Shown piece after piece: positions 52,935 through 62,568 of a DNA stretch of 64,000 bases (positions within the stretch are counted from its first letter, which is position 1; each line of letters begins with the position of its first letter). Source of the stretch: Rhizobium sp. BK316. Its GTDB lineage: Bacteria; Pseudomonadota; Alphaproteobacteria; Rhizobiales; Rhizobiaceae. The translations under genes were made by a program, and so were the position numbers. Location of the stretch: positions 37,309-101,308 of the forward strand of contig NZ_JACHZR010000001.1 in the NCBI RefSeq assembly GCF_014193695.1, written 5' to 3'. The notes beneath the pieces were generated by a model that saw nothing but the letters and a program-made list of their open reading frames with translations, searched no databases and was not told the DNA's origin.

Positions 52935-55900
52935 CAGCCCATCCATCATCAACACGATCTAAGAGTTGGAACTGAGTACCGCCACCTGGACGACCAAAGT
53001 TCGGATTAACCTCACCGGTTCTTATCCTTATACCAGCTGGCGGCTGTATGGATGTAACACCAGTCGGAATTTCGGGAAGCGCGAATTTATCTGCTATCTG
53101 TTGAGGTGTGAGTCCCTCAATATCGGATTGACGCATAATCCATTGTCCGCCAGGGCGATTGCCCGAAACTACGCGGACAAACATCTGATTTCCATCCGAT
53201 ACAAATTCTCTGACGAACGTACCCGGAGTGTATGGCGGCGAATATCCATCGGGAAACTGGCTATTGGCCCAATTTGCGGAGCGGGTCCGTCCGCCTTCAA
53301 TCAGTTCTTCCAGTGTCTTAATGGACGCGCCGACGCCTTCACCCTTATCGGTCGACTTTACAGTCCCTCTCGGCCTTGATCCACCTTCGATTAACGCCGC
53401 CGCAGCTGTTATCCCAAGAGCCACAGGTCCTTTGAGCGCATCTTGCACCTGCTTCGGTGAGCCGGTTGCAATCAGAATTGCTTGCGGATCGCTTAGCTTA
53501 TCGAGCATATCTTGAGGAAGGGTATAGGTATCCTTTTCATCGGCATACGTCGCAGCGCCGACAAAGACCATATGACGCTCGCTGTAGTAAAGGGGACTTG
53601 TAGGGTCTACCTTTCCTTGCCGGGCAAGCTCCATGTATTCGGCAGCAGCATAGCGCAATTCGGCACGCGCTTTCTGGCAGGCGATACTATAATCACCCTT
53701 GCATTGATCGAGTTTCTCATCTCTTTCATCTGAGCGTGTCCGCAATTCGTCTGCGGTTTTGCAAGCTTTTTGATCACCGTTGGTGCAATCGGCCCGGGCT
53801 TTATCAAACTCCTCCCGCTCGACATGCATCAGGTAATTGTACTGATAAACATTCCCCGCATAAGCCGCACCTGTTGATCCTGCGACGCCGCCGATGCCGG
53901 CAAGGATGGAGCTGGTGACGGTGTTGATCATGAACTCGGCGGCCGAGCCGGTCAGGCCCGACTGACTGACGAAGTCGGCGACCAGTTCGCGCACCTTCGG
54001 CCCGAGCAACGAGGAGGTTCCCCCGCCGAGCGCGCCGGCGAGCACGCCCTGCCAGTCGGTGACGCCACCGAGAAGGCCGCCGGCGATGGCATGCAGCGCC
54101 GCGCGGCCGGGACCGCCCTCCTTCCAGAACTCGTATTCCGCCTTGCCCGCTTCGCCCTTTTCCAATGCCGCCTGCGCCAGCTCGCCGGCCTTGTCGCCGA
54201 TCAGCTTGGCGGCGCGTGCCGCCGCAGCGTCATAAAGCTGCTGCGTCTTCAGCTGTTCGGAAAGCTTCTTCTGCAGGTCGGGAATGCCGGGCAGCGAGGT
54301 GTTGGTGTCCGTCGTGTCGCGACGCAGCCCGTCGATGTTCTGCTGCTGGTGGGCAGGGTCGGTGATGATGATCCCGCCGGGCGAGATGGCGGAGAGCGCC
54401 TTGCCCGTCTCGCTCTCGCCTTCCTTCTGGTGCGGCGAAAGGAGGGGGCCGGCACCGGAGATGCCGCCGCCGAAGGTTTCCGCCTTCCACCTCGAATGCA
54501 TGTCGATGTCGGTAAATTCCAGCGTGCCGGTTTCGAGGCGGTTGTTTCCGGATCCCGCCCTGCTGGTGATCAGGCCGCCTTCGAGCTTCGTCTTGCCCTC
54601 GACATCTATGTCGAAGCCACCCTTGCCGGCGTGGATGCCGGACTGCTCGGAGACGATCGCCATATCCCCCTTGGCTGTCTGGTAGGAGCCGGAGATGCCA
54701 CCCGCGACGCCGCCGGTCGGCGCCGCACCGACGTTGCCATTGACATTGAACTGCCTGGCTTTTTGCGAGGCGGTATCGAGCTGGCTTTGGATGTTGAGAT
54801 CGCCGCCGACATCGGCAATGACAGTCTCTCCGGTGACCGTCGCGCCGCGAAGGCTCGTGTCGCCGCCTGACTGCAGATAGACGCCGCCGATGCCGTCCAA
54901 ATGGGTGTTGAGGTTGGTGAGCGTCGAACCATTGGCCTTGCCCTGGCCGAAGTTGAAGCTGACGCCCTGATTAGCCAGATCGATACTGACGCCGCCCGAG
55001 ACATTCTTGCTGGAGTTCTGCGTCGTCGCCTGCGCGCTCGTCAGATTGATCTCGTCGCCGGCGATGAGGGAAATATCGCCGCCCCCGCCCGATAGCGTGC
55101 CATCTGCCTTATATCCCGCGCCGATCTGCGCGCCGACGGCGTTGATGTCGCCGGTAGCAGCCTCGATCACAACCGTGTCGCCGGCATTGATCGTGGTTGG
55201 AACCGGCGTCGAGGCCGACCCTTGAGAACTACTCTTCTGGTAGTCGAACCCGAGCGAGAGTGACGTGGAGAGAAGCGGGCCGTTCTTCAGGAGGTCGCCT
55301 GGCTTTGCTTTGCTCAGCGCATCATAGGCATAATAGCCGTTGATGGCGGCAATCGCGCCCATTGCGATCGATTGGCTCGAACTGCCCTCGCCGATGTTCT
55401 TCGCGGCGCTCACCACGTCCTGCGCGGCCCCTACCACGCTCGACGACACTGTCGCCTTCACGCCGGCGAACAGTTCTTCATGCATGGTGGCATAGTTGGT
55501 CTTGTTCTGCGCCGACAGAAGATTGACGTCGCGCTGTGCCAGAATGTCGACCGTCGAATCAGCCTCGACCCGCGCCGCCTGAAAATTGGCGTCACGGCCA
55601 GCGGTGACGATGACGTCGCGTCCGGCCGACAATGTGGACATCGCGTTGGTCTCGGCGGATTGCGCGGTCTTGTCGACCGATTTGCCGTAGCCGATGCCGA
55701 TCGACGCGCTGCCGTTGCCGGCCGAGAAGGCGATGCCGAAGCCGGAGCGCTTGTCCTCCTTCGACTGCGAGGCGCTTTCGGCACCCGGCGTGACATTGAC
55801 GTCGCGGGCGGCGTCGAGGGTGATGTCCTGGCCGGCCTTGACGCTGGAGCCGATGACATTGACGTCGGTCTCGCGCGCCTTGAGCGTCACATTCGTCCCA

Positions 55901-58900
55901 GCCGAAAGCACCGAGGCGACGTTGAATTCGGAGGCCTGGCTCCTGTCCTTCTGTTCCTTGCCCCAGAGCGAGATGAAGCCGCTGCCGGAACCGGCGAACA
56001 GGCCGGATTTCTTCTTGCTGCTTTCGAGCTGGTGCTGTTCCTCGGCGCCGATGACGGAGACGCTGTCGGCAGCAACGCTGATCGCATCGCCCGCTGTCAC
56101 CTTCGAGCCCGCGATGACGGCGTTTCCGGTGGCGTTGAGATTGACGTTGCCGGATGCGGAGAGCGCGGAGGCGACCGTTGCTTCGTCATAGCTGTGGAGC
56201 GTCGAGCTTTTCTTGGACAGAAAACCCTTGCTCGAGGAAGCCTGTTCGAACTCGTTCGTGTCCCTGCCGGAGGCGATCAGCAGATCACCGCCGGCAGTCA
56301 CATTGATATCGGCCTTGTTGGTGTCATCGCCGGCCGTCACCTTCGAGGCGGAGATGACGGTGTCGCCGCCGGAGGTGATCGCGACGCCCTTGCCGCCGCT
56401 GACCGACGATCCGACCAGCGTCTGGGTCTCGGCATGGCTGGTCGTCTTCTTGCCGCCGCCGAACAGGCCGCCCTTCTTCTTGTAGCTGTAGTCGGTCGTG
56501 GTGGTCTCGACGGCTTCGGCGATCGTCACGTCGCCGGCCGCCTTGAGGCCGAGCGTTCCGTCGGCTGAAAGCGTGCTGCCGATGACATTGAGGTTGCCGC
56601 CGGCCTCGGCGGTAATCGAACCGCCGGCGGTGATCTCGGAGCCGGTCGCCGTCGTCTCGACGGTGGTTGTGGTGCTGCGCCGGTCGCGCTTCGTCCTGGT
56701 CGTCGTCTCGCCCGTCGCGGAGATGTTGATGTCGCCGTTCGAGTTCAGAGCGAGATTGCCGCCGGCCGCCACTTTCGAGCCGGCGACGAGAATGGCGTCA
56801 TTGCCGTTGATCGAGAGATTGCCGCCTGTGGAGACCGAGCCGTTGACAACAGAGACGTTGTCGGCAGCAAGGCTGGCGTTGCCGCCCGCTTTGAAGCTCC
56901 CGCCGGTGGCCGCGATCGACGTGCCGGAGACGGCAAGATTGCCGTTCGAGGCAACCATTCCGGAAGTGGCAAGCACGCCGGCATCGATGGTGACGTCCTT
57001 GCCGGCGATGACAGCACCGGCCGAGGCAAGCCGCTCCTTGTCGCCAGGGGCAAGGTGCAGCACCGGGGCGAGCACGCTCTTGCCGTCCACCACCTGCCAT
57101 TCGTAGACGACGATGGATTGGGTGAGGCCGGCGATCTCGTCTGCCGTCAGCGGCTCGCCGAGTGCATGCTGATGCGCTCCGAGATAGTCGGCCCCGTTGT
57201 CGAGCAAACGCTTTATCTGGGTGACCGTATCATCGCCGGCAAAGCCGGAGCCGGTCACCTGTCTCAGCTGCTGCTCGACATACTGGTTCTCGAAATAGGC
57301 GTCGCCGAGGAACAGGATCTCGCTATCCGGCTTGTAGCCGATGCGGTTCAGGAAGTAGCTGGAGCCGTAGAATTTCGACACGTCGAGGAAGGCCGCACGG
57401 GTCTCGAACAGAAACGCCTGGCCGGGGATGGTGCCGCCAAAGCCGCCGGATTGCGGGGCTGCAACGGCGCCAAGCGTGAACAGAGCCCCGCTCGCCGTCA
57501 TGCCAGCCAGCAATGCGGTCGGATTGCTGGAGGGCGCAGGCGAGGCAACGGCGACATGGTCGGCGATCGTTCCGGCAAGGGCGGTATTGTTGACGGCGGC
57601 AAAGCCGCTGATGCCGAGCGTTCCCCCTGACTTGATCGTCGCTGGAACACCGCCGATCGCCGTCACACTTTCCACCGTGCTGCCGGGGAAGAGATCCTTC
57701 GAGGGATCGCGCGTGCCGAACGGATTGAGCGAGTACGTCGTGACCAGATAGCCGTCGCCGTTGCCGCCGGTATCGCCGGTCATCCGCTCGTGCCACTCCT
57801 GGGAGACGAAGGCGGGATAGTACTGGCAGCCTGCTGCCTGGTCACAGGTCATCAAAACCGTGCGCTGCAACTGCAGGCCGAGATTGGTCAAGGTGCCGGT
57901 GCCGGTCACCGTCATGCCCGTGCCGGCCTCGATGGCGCTATAGGCGTTGGTGAGATCGACAGTATTGATCGAGAGTATGTCGCCGGCCTTGATCAGCGCC
58001 GCCGGACTTCCGTAAGAGGAAACCCGGTCCTCGGTGACATTCCGGTAGACGTGGTGATCGGCATCCTGGACGATGTAGACCGTGCCGTTGTATTCGACAC
58101 CGCCGCTGGGAGAGCAGGTATTGCAGAGACTTCCCTTGAGACTGTCATAGGCGGTGACGGGCGCGCTGGAAATCAGCTGGCTTGTGACAGTGGGAGCGAC
58201 AAGCTTTTCGTTGCGCAGATTTGCGGTTGTTATCGCAATGTTACGGTCTGCTGTGATCAGGCCGGACCGGTTGATGATGGCAGCGTTGCGCGCTTCACCG
58301 GCGTTGCCGGCAATCTTAAGATCACGACCGGCGATAACAGCGCCCTGATCGTTGGCAAGCACGCCGCCGACGAACAATGCCGCGTCATTGTCGGCATAGA
58401 CCAGCCCGGTGGCGGTGTTGGCAAGGTTGCCGGAGACGTTGATGGTGAGATCGTTGCCAGCGGCAAGCTGTCCGGCATTGGTCAATTGCGCCAGGGACAG
58501 CGTCAAATCGTGGGCGGCCAGCAGATTGGTGGCGCCGCTGGTGGCAAGGTTGCCAGCGGCAATGGCGATATCGCCGGAGCCGCTGATACCGCTGGCAGTA
58601 CTGCTGGAGGTCACCGCATTGAGCCGCGTTCCGGTCAGATCGGCTGCCCCGGAAGACGTAAGATCGATTCCGCCGAACGTCAGCTGGCTGCCGGAGAGAT
58701 TGGCGCTTTCGGCATCGATATGCAGCGTGCCCGAGGTGGCAAGCCCGCTCCGGTTGCCGGAGAGATCGACATGTCGTTCATTGATCGTGATGTCGCCGCC
58801 TGCGGCCGTGCGTTTGTCGAGGCTGATGACACCTGACAGCGACGACAGCGATATGGCCTCGTTTGCCTCCAGGCTGCCATAGCGGATATTGCCGCCGGCG

Positions 58901-60318
58901 GAGGCCTGCAAATTGCCGCCGGCAAGAACGCCGCCCGAAAGCCCAAGATCAAGACCGGCGAGCAGAGCTATATCGCCCTGCGAAAGCAAGGTGCCGGCTG
59001 TGATCGCGCCGGAGGCGGCCGTGGCCGACAGGGCCGCGCCCGACTGCGCCGTGCCGGTGATGGCGATGGTGCCAGCCCCTGACGACAGCGACATTGGTCC
59101 CGCCGCTGCCGTCTCGGTCAGGGCAAGGTTGCCATCGGCCAGGACACTGAGGGCGCCATTGCCGGCAAGCATGCCGCTGACATCGACCAGACCTGCCCCG
59201 CCATCGATGAAGATATCGCCTTCGGCTCCGACGGATGCCAGGCTGACATCCTTGCCCGCCTTGACCGACACCGTCTTCTTCGAGGTCAACCGGCCGGCTG
59301 TCACGCTGCGCTTGGAGGCGAGGCTGACGCCTTGGTTGCCCGACGCGTTGCCGATCGAAATTTTGCCGTCCGCCGACAGCGAAAGCTCCCCTGTATTGGC
59401 CGCCATGTCGCTGCGCATGCGGACGCCTGCGCCTTTTTCCGTGACGACCATCTTGATGCGGCCGGCCTGCATGGCGCCGAGCGCCGAGCCGTCGATTGCG
59501 TATTCGGGTGTTCCCGATGCCGCGTCGAGGGCTGCTGCCTCGCCGGTGGCGTAGTCGAACTTGCTTTGGCCTCCCGTCAGACGCAGGTCCTTGCCGTAGA
59601 CCGGGCCATCGATCTTTACGGTGCGGGATATGACGTCGAAGAGGTCGACCGTACCGTCGCCGGATGCGAAGTTCGCGCCATTCGAGCCGAAGGTGACATC
59701 CCCATTCCTGACCGTGAAGCCGTTCAGCCGTCCATCGGCGCCGATATCCGGGGTGCCCGTCGTCAGCATGGCGTGCGGTGTGTTGATGAAGCCGCAACCG
59801 TCGCAGGTGATGCCGTTCGGATTGGCGATGATGACATCGGCCCGGCCGCCGAATATTTCGACCGGCCCTTCCAGTGCGCTTCGCCTGTTGCTGGTGACTT
59901 CATTCAGGATGACCGAAGCCGGGCCGCCGCCCCGCAGGTTCGGATTGCCTGGCGTGACGCCGCCGAGTTTGGACGTGCCGATCTCGGCATTGTAATTGTT
60001 CAATATCAGACCGGGCGTTCCGACATTGAAGTCGCCGTATTTATTGTGGGAGAGACCGGCGCTGTTTGGCGTCACGATATCGACTAAGGGAATGCCGTTT
60101 GGTGCCGTCCCGATATCAGGGCGATTTGCGGCCGGTGCTGCCGCATCCGGCGTTACCTGCTGGGCCTGCAGCAAGGCCGGCTGAAACAGAAGCAGGGCGC
60201 TGAGAAACGTCGCAACTGCCTTGCGGGCCAGACCGGAAGGGGCGCATCGCTCTTTGTGCTCGGTGTATCGGGCAGGAATTCCGCCCCGAACGGAAACAAG
60301 CGACCCGAACTTGCCCAT
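52915..60318 (-). CDS. CdiA / filamentous-hemagglutinin-like two-partner secretion exoprotein
   Basis: A 2467-residue secreted beta-helix protein. The ATG at 60318 is chosen; the upstream extension to 60405 is Arg-rich and unlike a signal. Residues about 25-54 are an extended signal peptide (AVATFLSALLLFQPALLQAQ). The TPS (haemagg_act) domain spans about 75-195, with VIIANPNGITCDGCGFINTP. Many FHA-type 20-residue repeats (AGGDLNIQSQ-like) follow, and a helical pretoxin region begins near residue 2000. From about 53850 down, base composition becomes AT-richer. The last 137 residues (IEGLTPQQIADKFALPEIPT; NPNFGRPGGGTQFQLLDR) are the probable toxin domain. The G-x-x-x-P-x-F-G-x-P-G-G-G-x-Q motif recalls NAD-glycohydrolase TNT-like tips (inference). 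Export should be via the divergent CdiB. Confidence 0.88.
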   Translation of the reverse strand: MGKFGSLVSVRGGIPARYTEHKERCAPSGLARKAVATFLSALLLFQPALLQAQQVTPDAAAPAANRPDIGTAPNGIPLVDIVTPNSAGLSHNKYGDFNVGTPGLILNNYNAEIGTSKLGGVTPGNPNLRGGGPASVILNEVTSNRRSALEGPVEIFGGRADVIIANPNGITCDGCGFINTPHAMLTTGTPDIGADGRLNGFTVRNGDVTFGSNGANFASGDGTVDLFDVISRTVKIDGPVYGKDLRLTGGQSKFDYATGEAAALDAASGTPEYAIDGSALGAMQAGRIKMVVTEKGAGVRMRSDMAANTGELSLSADGKISIGNASGNQGVSLASKRSVTAGRLTSKKTVSVKAGKDVSLASVGAEGDIFIDGGAGLVDVSGMLAGNGALSVLADGNLALTETAAAGPMSLSSGAGTIAITGTAQSGAALSATAASGAITAGTLLSQGDIALLAGLDLGLSGGVLAGGNLQASAGGNIRYGSLEANEAISLSSLSGVISLDKRTAAGGDITINERHVDLSGNRSGLATSGTLHIDAESANLSGSQLTFGGIDLTSSGAADLTGTRLNAVTSSSTASGISGSGDIAIAAGNLATSGATNLLAAHDLTLSLAQLTNAGQLAAGNDLTINVSGNLANTATGLVYADNDAALFVGGVLANDQGAVIAGRDLKIAGNAGEARNAAIINRSGLITADRNIAITTANLRNEKLVAPTVTSQLISSAPVTAYDSLKGSLCNTCSPSGGVEYNGTVYIVQDADHHVYRNVTEDRVSSYGSPAALIKAGDILSINTVDLTNAYSAIEAGTGMTVTGTGTLTNLGLQLQRTVLMTCDQAAGCQYYPAFVSQEWHERMTGDTGGNGDGYLVTTYSLNPFGTRDPSKDLFPGSTVESVTAIGGVPATIKSGGTLGISGFAAVNNTALAGTIADHVAVASPAPSSNPTALLAGMTASGALFTLGAVAAPQSGGFGGTIPGQAFLFETRAAFLDVSKFYGSSYFLNRIGYKPDSEILFLGDAYFENQYVEQQLRQVTGSGFAGDDTVTQIKRLLDNGADYLGAHQHALGEPLTADEIAGLTQSIVVYEWQVVDGKSVLAPVLHLAPGDKERLASAGAVIAGKDVTIDAGVLATSGMVASNGNLAVSGTSIAATGGSFKAGGNASLAADNVSVVNGSVSTGGNLSINGNDAILVAGSKVAAGGNLALNSNGDINISATGETTTRTKRDRRSTTTTVETTATGSEITAGGSITAEAGGNLNVIGSTLSADGTLGLKAAGDVTIAEAVETTTTDYSYKKKGGLFGGGKKTTSHAETQTLVGSSVSGGKGVAITSGGDTVISASKVTAGDDTNKADINVTAGGDLLIASGRDTNEFEQASSSKGFLSKKSSTLHSYDEATVASALSASGNVNLNATGNAVIAGSKVTAGDAISVAADSVSVIGAEEQHQLESSKKKSGLFAGSGSGFISLWGKEQKDRSQASEFNVASVLSAGTNVTLKARETDVNVIGSSVKAGQDITLDAARDVNVTPGAESASQSKEDKRSGFGIAFSAGNGSASIGIGYGKSVDKTAQSAETNAMSTLSAGRDVIVTAGRDANFQAARVEADSTVDILAQRDVNLLSAQNKTNYATMHEELFAGVKATVSSSVVGAAQDVVSAAKNIGEGSSSQSIAMGAIAAINGYYAYDALSKAKPGDLLKNGPLLSTSLSLGFDYQKSSSQGSASTPVPTTINAGDTVVIEAATGDINAVGAQIGAGYKADGTLSGGGGDISLIAGDEINLTSAQATTQNSSKNVSGGVSIDLANQGVSFNFGQGKANGSTLTNLNTHLDGIGGVYLQSGGDTSLRGATVTGETVIADVGGDLNIQSQLDTASQKARQFNVNGNVGAAPTGGVAGGISGSYQTAKGDMAIVSEQSGIHAGKGGFDIDVEGKTKLEGGLITSRAGSGNNRLETGTLEFTDIDMHSRWKAETFGGGISGAGPLLSPHQKEGESETGKALSAISPGGIIITDPAHQQQNIDGLRRDTTDTNTSLPGIPDLQKKLSEQLKTQQLYDAAAARAAKLIGDKAGELAQAALEKGEAGKAEYEFWKEGGPGRAALHAIAGGLLGGVTDWQGVLAGALGGGTSSLLGPKVRELVADFVSQSGLTGSAAEFMINTVTSSILAGIGGVAGSTGAAYAGNVYQYNYLMHVEREEFDKARADCTNGDQKACKTADELRTRSDERDEKLDQCKGDYSIACQKARAELRYAAAEYMELARQGKVDPTSPLYYSERHMVFVGAATYADEKDTYTLPQDMLDKLSDPQAILIATGSPKQVQDALKGPVALGITAAAALIEGGSRPRGTVKSTDKGEGVGASIKTLEELIEGGRTRSANWANSQFPDGYSPPYTPGTFVREFVSDGNQMFVRVVSGNRPGGQWIMRQSDIEGLTPQQIADKFALPEIPTGVTSIQPPAGIRIRTGEVNPNFGRPGGGTQFQLLDRVDDGWADVKPLR

Positions 60319-60751
60319 GCTGTCACAACCTCTGCTACCGACAACCCGGTTGCAGCGCAGCAAGCGGGAAATCAGGCAATGCGACAACCTGGCGGCGAGA
60401 GTCAACGTGTATTGGAATATTGCTCAATCTTAAGGTGATGATTTACTTAATGGGATGCCGAGGATTTCAGACAATACCAAATCGGATTTTTCGCCGAAGA
60501 AAGAATCACGTAGATAAATCAATATGATAATTCTGTTAGCGGTGCCAGGTTCGCGGCGAGGCCCGACCACAGGAAGCGCGAGCAACCTTTTGTTGAGATG
60601 ACATCCAGTCTGGCGAAAGATTCAATCTCTACGAGATCTGCCATGAGGCAGACATTGCTCGCCTGACGAGCGTGTCGGGCATTTGCGAAGATAAGACGGT
60701 GAAGCATGAGGTTGCGTTATCAGGCGAACCGTCCAGGACATAGAGCGTATC
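60319..60751. other. Divergent region between cdiA-like and cdiB-like genes
   Basis: About 430 bases without a supported gene. Its central part (about 60420-60540) is AT-rich and probably contains the divergent promoters. No strong operator palindrome was recognised by eye. Short open frames on either strand overlap each other and look non-coding. Confidence 0.45.
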
Positions 60752-62488
60752 ATGCGAAGCATTCCCCTGAAGTCGTGGCTTGCGGTTTTTGCCATGGCAA
60801 GCCTTGCGGCGGCCAAAGCTTTTGCGCAATCGGCCGAACCAGCGAGATCGCCCGCAGATGAGTTCATGCGCAGGCAAACCGACCTGAAACGAGCACAGCG
60901 GCTCAATGCCCTCCAGGCTGCCACGCCCGGTGGTTCCGAGGCAGAGGCGCCGCCGCAGGTCGTTAAGGAAAAAGGACCGTGCTTCGGCATTACACATGTC
61001 GAGGTGGAGGGCGTGACGCTGCTGCCGCAGGCAGCGCTCGCGCCAGTTCTCGAACGCTATAAAAACAGCTGCATCGGCCTTGCCGATATCAACGCCCTGC
61101 TCAAGGGCTTGACCTTTCTCTATGTGGACAAGGGTTACATAACCTCACGCTTCTATGTTCCCGAGCAGGACATCGCCGCAACGAAGACATTGCGTCTTGT
61201 CGCAGCGGAGGGATCGCTTTCGGATATTTATCTGAATGGTAAGGCGGCCGCCTCGAGCGGTCTTCTTGCAACGGCCTTTCCCGGCATGCGCGGCAGGCCG
61301 GTCAATATTCGCGATGTCGAGCAAGGTCTCGACCAGATCAACCGGCTATCCTCCAACAACGCAAAGACGGCGATGTTGCCGGGCAGGCAGCCAGGCGAGT
61401 CGATCCTCAACGTCGAGAACAAGCCGGACAAGCCATGGCATTTCTCGGTCGCAAACAACAATCTCGGCCAGGCTTCGACGGGTTATTCCCAAAGCTCGCT
61501 GTCGTTCGGCATGGACAACCTCTTCGACCTGAACGACCTCATCTCGCTTTCCTATCAGCATACAGGGCCGGATTATCCCTGGCCGAACGACGGGGTGGGC
61601 CGAAGCAACAGCATTTCCGGCGCGTTCAGCGTGCCCTACGGCTATTGGACGCTGGGGCTGAACGGATCTTGGTATCACTATGACAGCAAAATCCCAGGTA
61701 ACTTCGCCGATATCGAGACCTCGGGTGATTCAGGCCAATTCGGCGTCAGCCTCGATCGGGTGTTGCTGCGCGACAAGAATTCCATCACGACGCTGAATGC
61801 GGCGCTCAATTACAAGCAGACCGACAATTTTCTCATGGGAAGCCGCATCGAGGTCGGCAGCCGTCAATATACGGTCGGCAGTCTCGGTATCTCTCATTCC
61901 CGCCGCATGCTGGGCGGGGTCTGGGTCTTCGATCTCGGCTACAGCCAGGGCCTCGATCTGTTCGACGCAGTTCAGCGTGGTGAGCCTGCAGCCGCCGAGG
62001 CCGATCCGGAATTCTCCAAGTTTTCCGCAACAGTCAATGTCACGACGCCGTTCGAGATTTCCGGTCAGCAGCTGCAAGTCGCGACGATAATCAATGGACA
62101 GTATTCGCCGGATAATCTGTTCGGGGCCGAGCAGCTTTCACTTGGCGGCTACAGCAATGTGCGCGGCACGCGCGACAGCGTGCTTTTCGGCAATAACGGT
62201 GTCTTCACGCGCAACGAAATCGTCTGGCGCACGCAGCCATGGGCAGGCAATAGGATGCTCGCCGACAGACTGGGCGAGTTGCGTCCCTATGCCGGCATCG
62301 ATTACGGCCATGTATTCGGGCAAGCGCGTTTCGGCATTGAAAGCGGTGACATCGCCAGCTGGACAGTTGGAAGCCGGCTTTCGGGCGGGACGGTCAGCGC
62401 CGACCTTGGATATTCCCACATCTTCAAAAGCACCGCCGATACCAACATGTGGGATCTGTTTTTCGTGAGCGCCTCGCTGCAGTTCTGA
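60752..62488 (+). CDS. Two-partner secretion transporter, CdiB/FhaC/ShlB family
   Basis: A 578-residue Omp85-superfamily exporter. It starts with a signal peptide (MRSIPLKSWLAVFAMASLAA, cleavage near AFA-QS) and an N-terminal plug-helix-like stretch. POTRA regions follow: CFGITHVEVEGVTLLPQAAL and YVDKGYITSRFYVPEQDI. The 16-stranded barrel contains the conserved LGGYSNVRGTRDSVLFGNNG (the VRG[F/Y]-type motif) and ends with a C-terminal phenylalanine, SASLQF. It should secrete the CdiA-like protein. Unusually it is divergent from, not co-linear with, cdiA, separated by 433 bases. Confidence 0.9.
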   Translation: MRSIPLKSWLAVFAMASLAAAKAFAQSAEPARSPADEFMRRQTDLKRAQRLNALQAATPGGSEAEAPPQVVKEKGPCFGITHVEVEGVTLLPQAALAPVLERYKNSCIGLADINALLKGLTFLYVDKGYITSRFYVPEQDIAATKTLRLVAAEGSLSDIYLNGKAAASSGLLATAFPGMRGRPVNIRDVEQGLDQINRLSSNNAKTAMLPGRQPGESILNVENKPDKPWHFSVANNNLGQASTGYSQSSLSFGMDNLFDLNDLISLSYQHTGPDYPWPNDGVGRSNSISGAFSVPYGYWTLGLNGSWYHYDSKIPGNFADIETSGDSGQFGVSLDRVLLRDKNSITTLNAALNYKQTDNFLMGSRIEVGSRQYTVGSLGISHSRRMLGGVWVFDLGYSQGLDLFDAVQRGEPAAAEADPEFSKFSATVNVTTPFEISGQQLQVATIINGQYSPDNLFGAEQLSLGGYSNVRGTRDSVLFGNNGVFTRNEIVWRTQPWAGNRMLADRLGELRPYAGIDYGHVFGQARFGIESGDIASWTVGSRLSGGTVSADLGYSHIFKSTADTNMWDLFFVSASLQF

Positions 62489-62568
62489 ATGACCAGCTGC
62501 GCTCACGCGCAAGGACATGAGCAATAGCGAGTGTAATTCATGACGGCAAACTGCGGTTTCATTGCATG

